A stretch of DNA of 64,000 nucleotides from Gari tellinella (lineage: Eukaryota > Mollusca > Bivalvia > Cardiida > Psammobiidae), in the NCBI GenBank assembly GCA_922989275.2, contig OV277859.1, forward strand, positions 86,858,198 to 86,922,197. The letters run 5' to 3'. Made by a program: the position numbers and the translations under genes. Positions 10,285 to 22,279 of the stretch are shown here, in pieces. Every line of letters begins with the position of its first letter. Within the stretch, counting starts at the first letter, position 1. The notes under the pieces are model-generated. The model saw nothing but the letters and a program-made list of their open reading frames with translations. It was not told the DNA's origin and ran no database searches.

Positions 10285-11004
10285 CAGTGCTTCCTCCCCA
10301 CAATGACCCTTTGTACAACGATTCCCTCCTAACAACAAGGTTTGCCGCTATTCCATAAACTAGACAACAATTTGTCACATAACTACCCTTGTTTTCTATA
10401 GCGAACAGCGATCATGAATATCCTTATCTTCAACATGTGTAAGATCAGTTTGATGACGTCACTATAACGTCACTTTTTATAACGGCGTTTTGACGTCACC
10501 GGGGTTCCAAAAAATGCCTATTGCCTGAAAAATAGCATAAAATTGATGGTAATGTGAGAAAAAGAATCTGTCATTCGTCGCTAATTGAGACAAGTTGATC
10601 TCAAAGTCGTCTAGAATAGAAAAGTTATTATGCTCGCTAATGATCGTTTAAAAACATTTCAATTCTAGATTCGTTTGAGATCAGCTTGTGTTAAACATCG
10701 ACTCATGACAGATCCTATACGTCAAACCCTTTCACTGTGCAATATCGCCTCATGTAAAATGCTATCTGCTTTTTTCCCCCAAAAGTCACATAATTGACAT
10801 TTTGACAGGAAAACAACAACAAAATGAAGAGTGACAAACAGGTTGAATCCAGATCAGACACCGTGTCACGCGGCGTCTGATCTTAATTCAACATGACTGT
10901 TTTGTGTGCAAAGCTAAGCAAATTTTCTACGTATAACAACTTCATCCGTACAACACACACGCTCGTTGTCTCTCACTGGACGTTGTTGTAGAGAGGGAAC
11001 ACTG
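10285..11004. mobile_element. MF2 MITE interrupted by a 344-bp repeat
   Basis: CAGTGCTTCCTCCCC after TA at 10283-10284, and GAGAGGGAACACTG before TA at 11005-11006. The left third stops at about 10374 (ACAACAATTTGT), and the MF2 sequence resumes at about 10719 (CGTCAAACCCTTTCACTG). The hairpin core of the CAGGTTGAATCCAGATC type lies at 10834-10906. Removing 10375-10718 restores the normal MF2 length and order. Confidence 0.82.
10375..10718. mobile_element. 344-bp repeat with CRE-like palindromes, nested in MF2
   Basis: A second copy lies at 54450-54789. Both begin TCACATAACTACCC and end CATGACAGATCCTAT. Both carry ATGACGTCACTNTAACGTCAC near the left, a shared AGAAAAAGAATCTGTCA block, and GAGACAAGTTGAT...CGTTTGAGATCAG sub-repeats. 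The class of mobile element is not clear: I see no terminal inverted repeat and no obvious target duplication. Insertion inside MF2 shows that it moved as a unit. Confidence 0.75.
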
Positions 11005-11103
11005 TAAACCTCTTAACGTTAATTGAGTTATTTGAGTTGTTAGAGTTTCTTTTTCCAAGCAGGCTTTAAGCAATCAAAGTCAAACATCAGATGTATACCT
11101 TAT

Positions 11104-11355
11104 TTAATCCTTTCCCTTATAGAAGCGACTTTTAGCACATTCATTTTATTCATCCGCTGAAGAAAATAGTTCCAAAGTATACCGTAATGAATATGTGTCA
11201 TATTTAATACTTTCCTTATTCTAGCAGTTAATAGCTTAAAGCAGGCTGAAAGTAAAGCAGAATGTGCCCTAAGGCACATTCTGCTTTACTTTCAACCTGC
11301 TTTAAGAAGTCACCTATCTACAATACTAGAAATAGACTATCAGGTAAAGGGTTAA
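11104..11355. mobile_element. MITE family MF3, complete copy, reverse orientation
   Basis: TTAA (11104-11107), TCCTTTCCCTTATAG, GAAGCGACTTTTAGC, then the conserved GAAGAAAATAGTTCC segment, hairpin AAAGCAGAATGTGCC/GGCACATTCTGC, and GGTAAAGGGTTAA (TTAA 11352-11355). Opposite orientation to 4132-4374. Confidence 0.9.
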
Positions 11356-12287
11356 TCGCACTTTTCTTAAGGTCAAGTATATCTGCTTTAATAGAGAAGT
11401 TTCTCTTTATTATAATTATCTTTCACTTCCAAACATAATCACAATAGTAAATAAATAATCATGTAGAATGTTAACTAATATCGATTTACTATACATCATA
11501 ACTAAACTTTATATATAATTTATCGGATGAGCTTCACAGGCATGTAAGAAAGCATCCAGTAGATTCTCGTAATCTACAAGAGCTGCAGCAGTCCTTGGGG
11601 AGTTGAAAAATGTCCCACAAGCTTTCGTAAATAATTTCGTTCTGGCATAGGTGTCTGCAGGTCATAGGAAACAGAGGTGGTCACACTAGCTAGTATATAT
11701 ATGTAAATGTGACAGTTGATTTACGCAGCGAAGATTGTGACTATGGGTTTGATGGTGACTTTTGAAATTGTTCAATTCAGAATTGGCGCAATTTTACTTC
11801 CTCTGTTGCAATTGTCTTTGTTATATTTTACATTTATTTGCTGATCGATTGAAAATAAATTTCTACCATGTATGTTTGTCGTATTGAGTTATACCTGTTT
11901 CAATTTTGAACGCATTCCGTTCACGAGCACTCAAATTATTTTATATATAGAAAGTGTTGCGTTAGCTGTGGCCTTGAGTGTATTGTCAGCGCACCCAATG
12001 ACCACCAATTTCCACGCCTACTATTAACCAAGAGTTATTAAATTGTCTGAATGCCTGGCAGTAATCATATATTGGGACGATTCTCAATATCTGAACTGTT
12101 TATATCTCTAAGGAGTATTGTTTCCGGACTTAAAACGAATTTTCAGAATATTGCTATTCAAGCATTTTATTTTTATAAAGCAATTTTGATAAAGTCAACT
12201 TGTGCAATGAACATGTTCACACTGAAATACCCTTGTCTAGATTAAATACAGTATATTCTGTAACACTTCCAAATCAGTGTGGTATTC
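11356..12287. other. No recognisable feature
   Basis: AT-rich. Short open frames on both strands lack any recognisable domain. Confidence 0.45.
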
Positions 12288-12525
12288 TGACTCATTCACC
12301 CCATCAATCTTAAATGAACAATTCCGATTTCTATTTAAGACTAAATTAATGTTTCAGTATTTAGGGTTGAAGTTTTACAATATATTGAAAAATGACACAC
12401 AGTGCAGACCCTGATTGGAGGACGTCCTGAACAGGATATGCACCGTTTCAATATAATAAGTGTACTCCGTACAGGTACACTATATGTAAATTACGAGTAT
12501 ACTCGTCGCTAGAATCGAATTTATT
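12288..12525. mobile_element. MITE family MF4 copy, decayed
   Basis: GACTCATTCACCCC start, AAATGAACAATTCCGATTT block, hairpin core with ACACAGTGCAGACCCTG (about 12392-12450), GAGTATACTCGTCGCTAG right block. Both TTAA flanks are eroded. Confidence 0.75.
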
Positions 12526-12637
12526 TAAAACATATTTCGGATTTTTTTAGAAATCAATCTTTTTTATGCATATTACTAGTAGTTAAACAATTGCAATAAA
12601 GCACATGAATGTTTTGGAATGTAATTGTATAATATCA

Positions 12638-12948
12638 CAGCGCTCCCTCTCTACAACGACACCCAATTGGAGATAACAACGTGTGCGTTGTTCAGAGGGA
12701 GTCATATAGAGAGGAATTTTGGCTTACAGTATCAAACAGCGGCGTCTGATGTGGATTCAACTGTTTGCGTCATTATATTTATTCCATCAAATTTAATTTT
12801 GAGAAAAAACAGTAGACGGCAATTTGAAGAAAACGATATTCCAGCAGTAAAAGCGTAAGCCAATATTGTCCTTTATAGGGAATTGCTCCAATATTCGTTG
12901 TAAGGAAGGAGTCGTTGTTGGGAGGGCCGTTGTAGGGAGGGAACACTG
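12638..12948. mobile_element. MITE family MF2 copy, reverse orientation
   Basis: CAGCGCTCCCTCTCTACAAC start and GGGAGGGAACACTG end, followed by TA (12949-12950). Inside are GGAGACA/ACGTGTGCGTTGTTC, the half-hairpin CGGCGTCTGATGTGGATTC and CAGTAGACGGCAATTTG. The hairpin's left arm is truncated. Confidence 0.85.
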
Positions 12949-13378
12949 TATAATATTATTCTGAAAGACAGATATTGAAAACCATGCCTTTCTTCTGCCA
13001 TTCAATAATCAGTGTTATGCTAGTTTTAGCACGAATAGTTTACACTGAGGTACACTGAAACGTGTCGCATACGTAAGAGAATTATGAAAGCTGGAATTTT
13101 GCTACAAAGCTTGTACTCTTTTGAATGAACGACACGCGCTAATACAAATAACTTACATATTACGTTTTTGAAAACGATGTAGCAAAAGGTCGATTCATTA
13201 AAAGAAGTCATTACTGAAGTCATTACTGAATATCGCAAAATGGCTATAAGGTTTATGAGGTTCCGATTTACTGATGCAGTACGAATCAATTAAGTTTAAT
13301 ATTATGTTTAAATTTGGCACATGAATCACCAGTCTTTTCTATGTACTGGTTTGGTGTACGTATCACATTTACTTAATC

Positions 13379-13460
13379 CATTTGTACCCACGATCCCATA
13401 TATGGGACAAAGGCAAACAGTGTAGTCTCTGATCAGAGTATACACTGTTTGCTGATAGGA
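13379..13460. repeat. Short double palindrome, MF4-like core
   Basis: A CCCATATATGGG palindrome (about 13396-13407) is followed by the palindrome GCAAACAGTGTAGTCTCTGA...ACACTGTTTGC (13413-13452). It resembles the MF4 centre, but the MF4 ends are missing. Confidence 0.65.
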
Positions 13461-14082
13461 ATTTTAATATAAATAAAATGAAAATGAAAATTTTGACCAG
13501 GCATCCCTTTGATGAAAAATGGACCAATCAAATATGTGAACATGGAATAATCCACTGGGTATAAATCGGGTACATTGATCGATTTATGTAAGACTTACGT
13601 TGTATGACAGACTGTATAATTCATAAGTTCCCAAGAATTTTCCAAAGACAAATGTTCCCAGTAACTGCTTGTAAAGTCATAAAAGCTTGACTACCAATTC
13701 AAACTGCATATGAGTCAATATTTTTTTATGTAACAAAATCATGTCCTTGTAGATTTTTGAAAGATTATACTCGGAAAAAGGGATAATTGGCATCTTAAGT
13801 TAATACTAACGTGTTTATATTCACATTTTATCCAAAAAAAAGAGCAAGATATATGCAGAATCTTTTAATTATTTGAAGAAAAGTCAATTTTGCAGTGTCC
13901 CTAAAATAGTTATTTTTGGTTTAATCAATAAACTTTCTGTGAAATATCTGAAATATTTCAGTAGTGTGCCACTATAGGTAACTTTTACTATATCGGTCCT
14001 CATAAAAACAATAAAAATGTGGGAATTCCTCAGTTTCAATAGCTTTTTTCATTGTTAATCACTGTCCCTAGACTCCTGTTCA
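13461..14082. other. No recognisable feature
   Basis: AT-rich sequence with no supported feature. Confidence 0.45.
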
Positions 14083-16007
14083 GTGATGTAACAATGTCCA
14101 ATTATAGTTAAGTACAGAGTTGCTTTCCTTAGGTATTTATAGCAAACCATCTCCATTTTGAAGAGTGAATACTGATGCAACATTGGCGGAAAGAAGTTTT
14201 AAGCGCGTGCTTTGAAATAAGGAATCACTGACCATTTTAGTGCTGAGGCTGGTACCATACATTTTGAACACTTCCTTGATGTAACGATGTATTATTCTGC
14301 CTTTGACTGCAATGATCATTATTCTCTTTTTGCACAAAATGTATGCATTTGAGATATGATAAAGTGTGTCATGTGGTTCCAGTATTTAGTGAACATTAAT
14401 ATGGTTAGAATGTCATGTAGGTGAAATACATCCGTGATGTAACTATCCTTGATGTAACAGTAAAAAGTGTTACATCAAGGACCAGAAACCGTTATTTCAA
14501 GGAAACCAGAGACCAAAAATCAATAAAAGAAAATATATTTCAAGTATACAGGTATTTTACATTGAAAAGAATAATTTTTATAAGGGGTAGCATGTGATGA
14601 AAGAAAACATAAGCTGCTTTTGCTTACTATTATAAGCCACAGGACAAATCCTGTTAAACGTGTGTTACACCAAGGAGGTATTTCGTTACATTAAGGAAAA
14701 CAGCTGTAAGATATTAATAAAATAGGAGGACTTTATACAGAATTTGAAAATTGATTTTTTGAAGGCGGTAGACATTATTTCAACAGTTATTATTATGAAA
14801 ATCATTACAAATTCTTCCTAAAACTTTGCTATTTTCCTTAGCTGTTACATCAAGGAAAATATATTGTTACATAAAGGAAAATTACATTGTTACATAAAGG
14901 AAAATAAATTGCAAAACAGTTCAATATTTTCATTTTATGTTGGATTAGTAATTGCCTAAACTTTTCCATTTATTTTGACAAGAAACTAAACATATGGCAT
15001 AAATTCTGTATTGTAAGCCTTTAATTCAGAGCCTAATTTGTGTTACACCAAAGAATTAATATCTCTATATATTTTCTGTAACACATTTATACTATATGTT
15101 TCTTCTTATAAGCTACAGTAAACACAAGTCCTTAAAAATAAGTGCAAACTAGAAAGGAAATCACGGTTCATGTATTCTGCTCATTGTTGAATATATCATG
15201 CATCCGTTTTCATTTAGAAATTGGCAAATCAAGTACACACTGATATTGTAATCCTTGTCGTAACAATATAAATTCAGTGATGTAACGGGACCGTAAAATT
15301 ACAGTTGCATAGGTCTTTTAGTTCCCGAAATGAATGTCATAGTAAAGCATTTATACTTGAAGAAACTAGATGTATACTAAATTGGCAGTCAAACTCTTCT
15401 TTAAGCTTTATGTATCAGAATAATCATTTATTTCCTTAATGTAACATATTTGCTTCTTTACTGTAACAGCTTGTCGCTAAAAATATGGAATAGCTTTCAA
15501 ACAACCCAAGTTTTGATACTAAGTAAGCAATGGCTAATCAGTGTTAACAGTTCTAAAATGTTTAATTGTTTTATTTACAGTTTGTTCATGTTTATCAAAC
15601 GTTTGACGTTTGATATATCTTTGTATTTTCCTTAATGTAACATTGCTCTAGCTGCAGATTCCTTGATGGAACCATCTTCTTTTTAGCAAATACAATTCAC
15701 AGGTGATGGCAGATTGGTGCAAATTTTGCTCTACATGATTGTATTTATTATACTACAGCATGGAATATCAGAGGAATCATGTTCAAGTTCTGAATGTTTT
15801 GTCAGTGTGAAAACAAAATGTCAATTATGACGGTTATTTTAGGCGCAAACCGTACATGATTGGAAAATAAAATCATCTGATATAATTTGCAAAATTTACT
15901 ATTAAGGAAATCTATTAGATGCTATTCATTGTGATGAAACACCTAATAAAATTATTTTCATTCATTTAATGACATTGTACTTGTTTAAAGGATTGTTACA
16001 TCAAGGA
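14083..16007. repeat. Cluster of a 13-bp motif TCCTTGATGTAAC in both orientations
   Basis: About 16 full or near matches in 1.9 kb. Plus-oriented: 14083, 14273, 14431, 14446, 15252, 15275, 15432, 15629, 15660. Complement-oriented (GTTACATCAAGGA): 14469, 14664, 14685, 14843, 14865, 14888, 15042, 15995. Spacing is irregular, so it is not a tandem array. Short motifs repeated in both orientations are known near the ends of CACTA and hAT transposons as transposase-binding sites. I see no termini, so this remains an interpretation. Confidence 0.75.
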
Positions 16008-16628
16008 AATAGTTTTGCAATGGTGTTAAATATACGCCACACTTCGACAACCATGGTACATTTAAGCCCCTTCTGTAACAAATTTCCACAGTAAAGACAT
16101 GCATGGTGCTATAGTGTAAGCCATTAACCTCATAGAGAATATCAAAATAATCTCATCCTTGACATCAGAATTGTCACATAAAAAAATATTGACTCATATG
16201 CAAAATATGCTGTGACTTTCTGTTTGTATTCATTTTAGTACACAGTCAGCTGGTACTTCCAGGTCGTAGTCAAGCTTAAAGGAAATTAACTGTTGCATTT
16301 AAATATTGAAAAAAAATCTAAATATCACGCCAAAAAACGTAACAACAAACTAAACGTTATTTTAAGACTATCAGGAAATAGCAAGTTAAGTCAATTCTCA
16401 TTTAGGTTGTAAGGCAATCCACATTTTAACATTACATTCATGGCAAACCTGTCAGTTCAACAAGTAAGACTTTAAATGTTTTGATTATTATTATTCAGAA
16501 CTCATCGTAGTTGTAAGTGTAACAATCATATGCATTTTTGTCATGTACGAATTTCAAAATTTCAAAAGATGAAAATGAAGCCATCTTGTATTGGTACCAT
16601 TATGGTGATATTTCAACCATAACAGTAA
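16008..16628. other. No recognisable feature
   Basis: AT-rich; possibly the tail of the motif-cluster element to its left (isolated CTGTAACA and CCTTGACATC matches), otherwise nothing supported. Confidence 0.4.
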
Positions 16629-16971
16629 CAGCGTTCCCGTCCTGTAACGGCCCTCCCTACAACGACCCCTCCTAACAACGACTCTTGTCGTAGTTCCCTT
16701 AACAGGACAATTATGCATAACGCCTTTACTGCTTAAAGTTGTCGTCTGCTGTTTTTCTCAAAGTTACGTATTGGACAGTTTAACAGAAAAAAACTTAAAT
16801 ACTAGTGACAAACAGCTTGAATCCAGATCAGACGCCGCATTACGCAGCGTCTTATCTGGGTTCAAGCTGTTTGAAGTTGTTAACCAATTTCCCTCCTTAT
16901 AACGACTCCCTCCGAATAAAGTACATAATCTGTGTCTCCCATTGGTTGTCGTTGTATAGAGGGAGCGCTAT
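16629..16971. mobile_element. MITE family MF2 copy
   Basis: Begins CAGCGTTCCCGTCCTGTAAC and ends GGGAGCGCTATG. It contains the GGACAATTATGCATAACGCC block, ATTGTCGTCTGC block, hairpin core at 16808-16873 (CAAACAGCTTGAATCCAGAT with complement) and the TCTCCCATTGG block. A plus-strand open frame through the hairpin is incidental. The right end abuts an MF8 element. Confidence 0.88.
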
Positions 16972-16973
16972 GT

Positions 16974-17175
16974 TGAGCCGAATTATTCACACTACGAATT
17001 CTTCACACCTGTGAGGAATTCGTAGGAATTTCATACGAATATGTCACACATTTGTGAATAATTCGTACTTACTCTCAGCCCCCCCTGACAGTAGATACGA
17101 ATTCTTCACATGTCGATTTTTTAAAAAAACGAATGTAAAAAATTTGTGCATACGAAAACGTCACACTTTCCAAAA
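16974..17175. mobile_element. MF8 MITE (GAGCCGAATTATTCACAC ends)
   Basis: Starts with a 35-bp sequence (GAGCCGAATTATTCACAC then TACGAATTCTTCACACC) that reappears inverted at 22657-22691. The interior is built from variants of TACGAATTCTTCACAC in both orientations (about 17000, 17030, 17060, 17098, 17150). The right end is not clear. Probably a palindrome-rich MITE. Confidence 0.7.
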
Positions 17176-18594
17176 AGCTTTTAGCCACCAGATGGATAGG
17201 GGGACATATTAGGTTTGCTTTACTTGATAGATGTCTTATATTTCACATAATGACAAAACATATGTACTAGACTGCCTGTTTAAATTGGGTCATAAGGTAA
17301 AAGGTCAAGGTCACATGGGGTACAAATGTCACATTTTCGGCACACGATATAATTAATTATAGACACATAAAACTGAAAAATAGCATGGTAGTAATAGCAC
17401 TTTGGTGACCATATAATTTACTCGATTCCGTCGTATCGGATATTATTCGGTCCGTCTGTACGATGCATTCTAAGAACTTTATAAATGTATGGACCGGTTT
17501 CTGTGTCACCAGCTGAAGGCAATGATGACACGTCGGGGTCGGTCAACTTACCGTAGAGGCGTAGACTGTCTGTCCGATCGTCCGACTGTCATGGTTTTGT
17601 TTTTTACTGAAGTTTTAAAGGTGAAATTTCATTTAAAGATTTTAGTGAGTAGACGTGTATTGCAAACACAGTTCATAATTATTGTCTAAACACTGTGAGA
17701 GGTATTCCCCTTTCTACTATTTTCCGAGAGATTCTGCCATTCCGAAGCTTTTGAAATTAAAATTTCATTAACGACTATCGCGGCAGTTTGTTCGAATTTT
17801 CAAACCATTCAGATGTTTTTCAAATTCTGCATGTTGCTAGTATATACCCTGTTGTGCAGAAATATGAAATAAAATAGGGAGTCCCCGAACTGGTTCTTTT
17901 CTTAATAGCTTGTTTTTTGGTATACCCCTAATTATCCAGAGACACGTGCTGTTGATAATAAAATCTCAGAACACCCCTCTTCAGCTTTGTAATTTTCCTT
18001 AGATATTGGGTTATTCATATGTTTTCATAAAAAAGAAAAGAATATGAGGAAGTAGCATAAAACATGGAAACAACATTTTATTCGTCAATAAAGGGAACAC
18101 ATCAAATAGTTATTTTTCAAAAAAATTCTCCTACAGTTCTTACATTCAGATTTTGCCAATATGTTTCACAAATATTAATAAAGCATTAATTTACTGAAAT
18201 CACTAATTACAGTTATGGTTAGGGTACCCGAACTATTTTTTCTACAAAATACAAAGTCTGCATGTAGTGTAACGCATGTCTATCCAATTACAAATAGGGC
18301 TATCTATAAATGATATATGTTAACCACTTTTAAATGTTAAAATGTGTCAAAATCCACGGTTTAATCGTCAGCAATATATCACTTTACAAGCATTATTAGT
18401 ATATATAACTTATCGTGGACGCCAAATTATATGACCACACCATTAAGCTTTTTGAGGTAGGAAAAAATACAAATTTCAAATATAAACTATATTGAATTGG
18501 TTAAAGAGAGACAACACATCAGAAGTTTTGCAAAAGTTGCTTCCCTTTGACTGTAAAAAAATTGAAACTGGCGCGTTATTCCTTAATCGAAAGA
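17176..18594. other. No gene seen; one nuclear-receptor-like site
   Basis: AT-rich sequence without a supported gene. At 17302-17314 there is AGGTCAAGGTCAC, which matches the extended half-site bound by estrogen-related-type nuclear receptors; similar runs occur in dispersed repeats, so it may have no regulatory role. Confidence 0.4.
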
Positions 18595-18890
18595 GATTGA
18601 TGTATAAAAGTGTTTTGCATGAGGATCATAACTCCTGCATCAGTGCGGTGAGAGTAATTCCTTCTTTCCCTGTTTTCTGCCTATAACTCCGGTTCTACTA
18701 TTGTTTATCAGATGAACTTTCATTTATGGAAATAGTTGGGTGAGGGGAAGTGCCTTCATGGTTCATAACTCTTGCATCAATACCATGAGATAATAATAAT
18801 AATTTCCTTTTTATACAGTTTATTTTCTGGCAGATAACTTCTGCTGTACTGAAGCTAGGATTTTTAGTTGTTCGACTGATCATTGCTGGC
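18595..18890. repeat. Diverged tandem duplication, about 137-bp period
   Basis: GGATCATAACTCCTGCATCA (18622) recurs as GGTTCATAACTCTTGCATCA (18759). The sequences downstream ('CTGCCTATAACTCCGGTTCTACT' and 'CTGGCAGATAACTTCTGCTGTACT') also align. About two copies, well diverged. Confidence 0.55.
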
Positions 18891-19499
18891 AGTTGACACA
18901 TGTTTCCCGAAGAACACGCTTCTAGTTATATAACTCGGAACACGTAACAATCACAGCACGACCATACGTGATGTGCAAAACTCAGGTCTAATCAGTACAA
19001 AGACCAATAGCACAGATAACTTTGAACTTGTTGATTTTTAAAATATAAGTATTGGGGTGGTGTTACTGGTGGCAGTGTGGGGTATAGGGTGTCCTGTATT
19101 CTACAGGATTATAGAACAATTTGGAAAAAATCTTACTGTAAAATGAAAACGTTGCGATGCAGACTAAAATCCGTAGCTCAACGGACACGGTCACAGTGCA
19201 CGTTTGAGCTATATTGATTTTAAAGTATGGTAATCGGATTGTTGAGTATTGCCTTTGGCTTTGTTATTGGAAGCGTCCTTCAGTGCTCATGACCAAAGTG
19301 GTCATTTTCCCAGAAGAAACTTCTGCTTATGACGAAACGGTAAAAACAATTCTTCAAAGAAGTCATGCTTCATTTTTATATAACACTTCTTGTTAGTCTG
19401 TTTGTTAGTTTATCTGTCTGTCCTCAAATTTAACCTTTTCCATATTTTTTTTAAAAATAAAGGGACAGGTATTGGAAAAAGCTGACGATTTGTTTTATC
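18891..19499. other. No recognisable feature
   Basis: No supported gene or repeat. Confidence 0.4.
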
Positions 19500-19807
19500 T
19501 GAGTGGCAAATAGTTTGAGCTTGTGTCTGACCTGGCTCTAAACTGATTTCAATGAACATACTCGTTTAAGCACAAACATGTAAATTGCAAATGAGAACGT
19601 ATTTCCCACTGTACACCTATGAAACTATTTGATATAAACCTGCCGGGGTTCCAACCTTCAACTAAATTTGTTTGCTCAGTTTCAGGTTTCTGATCCTGTT
19701 ATAAAACGTTATCGTTCGCAATTGACGTGTTAATGTTTAAAAGAGTTTGTAGACAGATCAGATATCGGGTAACCCGTCCTCTGAACAGGCTCAAAACTGT
19801 TTGTAAC
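19500..19807. mobile_element. Two MF1-type fragments
   Basis: 19500-19612 has GGCAAATAGTTTGAGCTTGT...TTTCCCACTGTA, a decayed right half of MF1. 19738-19807 has a decayed hairpin core (GATCAGATATCGGGTAACCCG...CAAAACTGTTTG) without MITE termini. Confidence 0.6.
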
Positions 19808-20169
19808 TTGGATAAACATAATCTTCAGAAAGATTTATATTTCATTGGATTGCGTTTGCGTTTAGTTTCTACGGGTAGTGCTAATCACTATTTTCCTCAA
19901 TCAATGTTCATGATATTATCTTGATAATCATAGATAATAACTTGAAATATTTTAAATGTACTGTCTTTTAAATTTAAGGTTCGATAGTATCATCTCAATA
20001 GTTTAAGATAACTCAGTTATGAATTCAAGATTATTATAAGTTGAAAGTTCAACTTGTTAGCCTCAAATTTCAACAGAATTTGATACATTCAATTGCAAGG
20101 CTTTTGTAGTTAGTATGGAAGAAATTAATGCCATTTTAGCTAGCACCAAGCGATCGAGGTTCTATCACA

Positions 20170-20388
20170 GCGGAGAAAAGTTATTCTTGCTGTTTAAACG
20201 AAATAAAACGCAACTACACTCCAATACAAATCTAAAAGTGAAACTGTTTTGAAAAATTCTGTCGAATTACTGTTTCTGATCGGTAAATAGTTTTAAGCCT
20301 GTGTCTGATCTGACTCCAAACTATTTTCAACGGAAATAATTGTTTCTGCATTAAGGTGTCCACAAGGTTAACATATTCTCCACTGTTT
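20170..20388. mobile_element. MITE family MF1, decayed copy
   Basis: Starts CAGCGGAGAAAAGTTATTC, continues GTTTAAACG, has a half-core (AGTTTTAAGCCTGTGTCTGATC...CTCCAAACTATTT) near 20285-20330 and ends TATTCTCCACTG. A further, poorer fragment lies at about 20530-20680, ending TACGTATTCTCCACTG. Confidence 0.7.
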
Positions 20389-20905
20389 TAATTAACTGAC
20401 ATGACCCTGTCGATGATCCAAACTGCAACTCAGGCCAGGTTATACCAATTACCGTAAAAAGTGAACAGAGACGATGACGTTTTCTTTCATTATTGACGTT
20501 TTCATGCTTAAAAACTATTTCCATTTTAAATCTTATGAGAAAGATCTGACGCCTGGTGACCAGTTGGTTGATCAGGTTCAAAACTATTTGCCACTAAAAA
20601 AACACTCCATTCTGTACATTGCATTGGTTAGCGTGTAGTTTCCATTAAAGGGGAGGGAATTACGTATTCTCCACTGTTAGACCACACTCGCTCGATGCTG
20701 GCGCCTTGACATTTGCCCTTAAAGTCTTTAAAAGTTCTATAACATTGAACCAGTAGACACTTTGTATGTACATTGTAGCTTTCTTGTGTTAAGACTTTTC
20801 CAACCATGCCAATTTGTTTTTACCATGCGACCTTGAAGTTTGACCTACCTTTGCTAATAAGCATGACATTACCGAGCATGATGATGGCTTGGGGGTATTT
20901 GTACG

Positions 20906-21374
20906 GAAGCCGGATAGTGCCACTTTAAGAATCTTTTTTATTTCTTTATCATAAAAATTGAAGTTGTTATCTTGCAAATTCAAGATAGTATCTTGAAAAT
21001 TCAAGATAGTTACTTGAAAATTCAAGATACTATCTTAAAATTTCAAGATAATAACTTGAAAATTCAAGATATTAATCTTGAAAATTCAACACACTATCTT
21101 GAAAATTCACGATAATATCTTGATACTAAAATTCACGATAATATCTTGATATTATCTTGAATTATCAAGATAGTATGTTTAATTTTCAAGATAGTATGTT
21201 GAATATTCAAGATAATATCTTGAATTTTCAAGATAATAACTTGAATTTTCAAGAAACTTATCTTGAATTTTCAAGATATTAACTTGAAAATTCAAGATAG
21301 TAACTTAAATTTTCAACATAACAGAGCTGGAATAAACCTGTCGTATAGAAGGTGGATAGTGCCACTTGAAGAAT
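20906..21374. repeat. Palindromic AT-rich satellite bracketed by a 27-bp direct repeat
   Basis: 20965-21316 is an array of about 17-20-bp units of the type TTCAAGATA.TAACTTGAAAA. Each unit is nearly self-complementary and neighbours alternate in orientation, so the whole array can fold on itself. It is bracketed by GAAGCCGGATAGTGCCACTT (20906-20932) and GAAGGTGGATAGTGCCACTT (21348-21374). The minus-strand frame reading NFQDTILNLQD repeats is an artefact of the array. Confidence 0.85.
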
Positions 21375-22022
21375 TAATTGTAGGCCGAGTCTCGTAAAAT
21401 TATTCAAGGATATTAAGGTTGAGGACCCCTAATGAGGACATCTACGTATAACAGTCAGTTATTTTGGTGGTCAACTGACTGCTCGTTCCGAAACATTATT
21501 AAGTATGGTTCGGAACGGATCAACAGTTGACAATAATGGTCGATCGCTCTCCGTAGAGTACATGTATATTGACCGGCATTGGCCCGATTTCATTAAAGGA
21601 CCTCAAACTTAAAGACTTTTCCTCAGTCCATAGAGAGACCACCAGCATATTGTTCTTGAGGTGTCAATGTAACTGTCAAATCACATGCAGTTTAGCTAGA
21701 TTATACTCATGCTCTAGTGATTTTCAATGGTAATTTCTAACCAAACTATCAAATATAAAGGTAGAGTCTCGCACAAGACGCTTCAATGGTTCAATATGCA
21801 CAAGACCCATGCTTTTTGCAAGGAAATTATCTGGCAATGCGTTATGATCAAAAGGTCGTCAGGAGATGTATTTAAGCGGTAACTCGCCTTTCAAGACAAT
21901 CGAACTACTTCATTCAGATGTTGCTTAATGTAAGCTATTAGTAAATAGTATTTTTGAAAACTGGAATTCAAACATAAAACACAAAAACAGAAAGCAGATT
22001 TATTTGTATAAATGCACACGCA
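21375..22022. other. No recognisable feature
   Basis: Includes a short inverted pair (TTCCGAAACATTATT / AATGGTTCGGAACGG-like near 21484-21520). No gene supported. Confidence 0.4.
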
Positions 22023-22254
22023 CAGTGGGGAATACATTATTCTGTCCAGCTTAAACGCAATGCTTTGAACTTAAATGCAGAACAAAACGTTTTGATATTA
22101 CTAACTATTATTTTAATGGTAGTGGCAAAAGGCTCGGAGCCTGATCAGACGCCGGGTACTCTGCGCCTGATATGGCTCCAAAGTGTTTGCAATGGAATTC
22201 ATAGTTTTGGCGTAAACGCGTTTACTAGGAAAGAATATTGTCTTCTCCACGCTA
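22023..22254. mobile_element. MITE family MF1 copy
   Basis: Starts CAGTGGGGAATACATTATTC and ends GAAAGAATATTGTCTTCTCCAC. The hairpin core at about 22124-22192 has AAAGGCTCGGAGCCTGATC and its right arm. The TA flanks are eroded. Confidence 0.78.
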
Positions 22255-22279
22255 CGTTCCGTACAATCAAACATGTAGT

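Noticed and set aside
17302..17314. AGGTCAAGGTCAC as a functional nuclear-receptor element
   Set aside because: There is no nearby gene or promoter, and the sequence is common in dispersed repeats; noted only.
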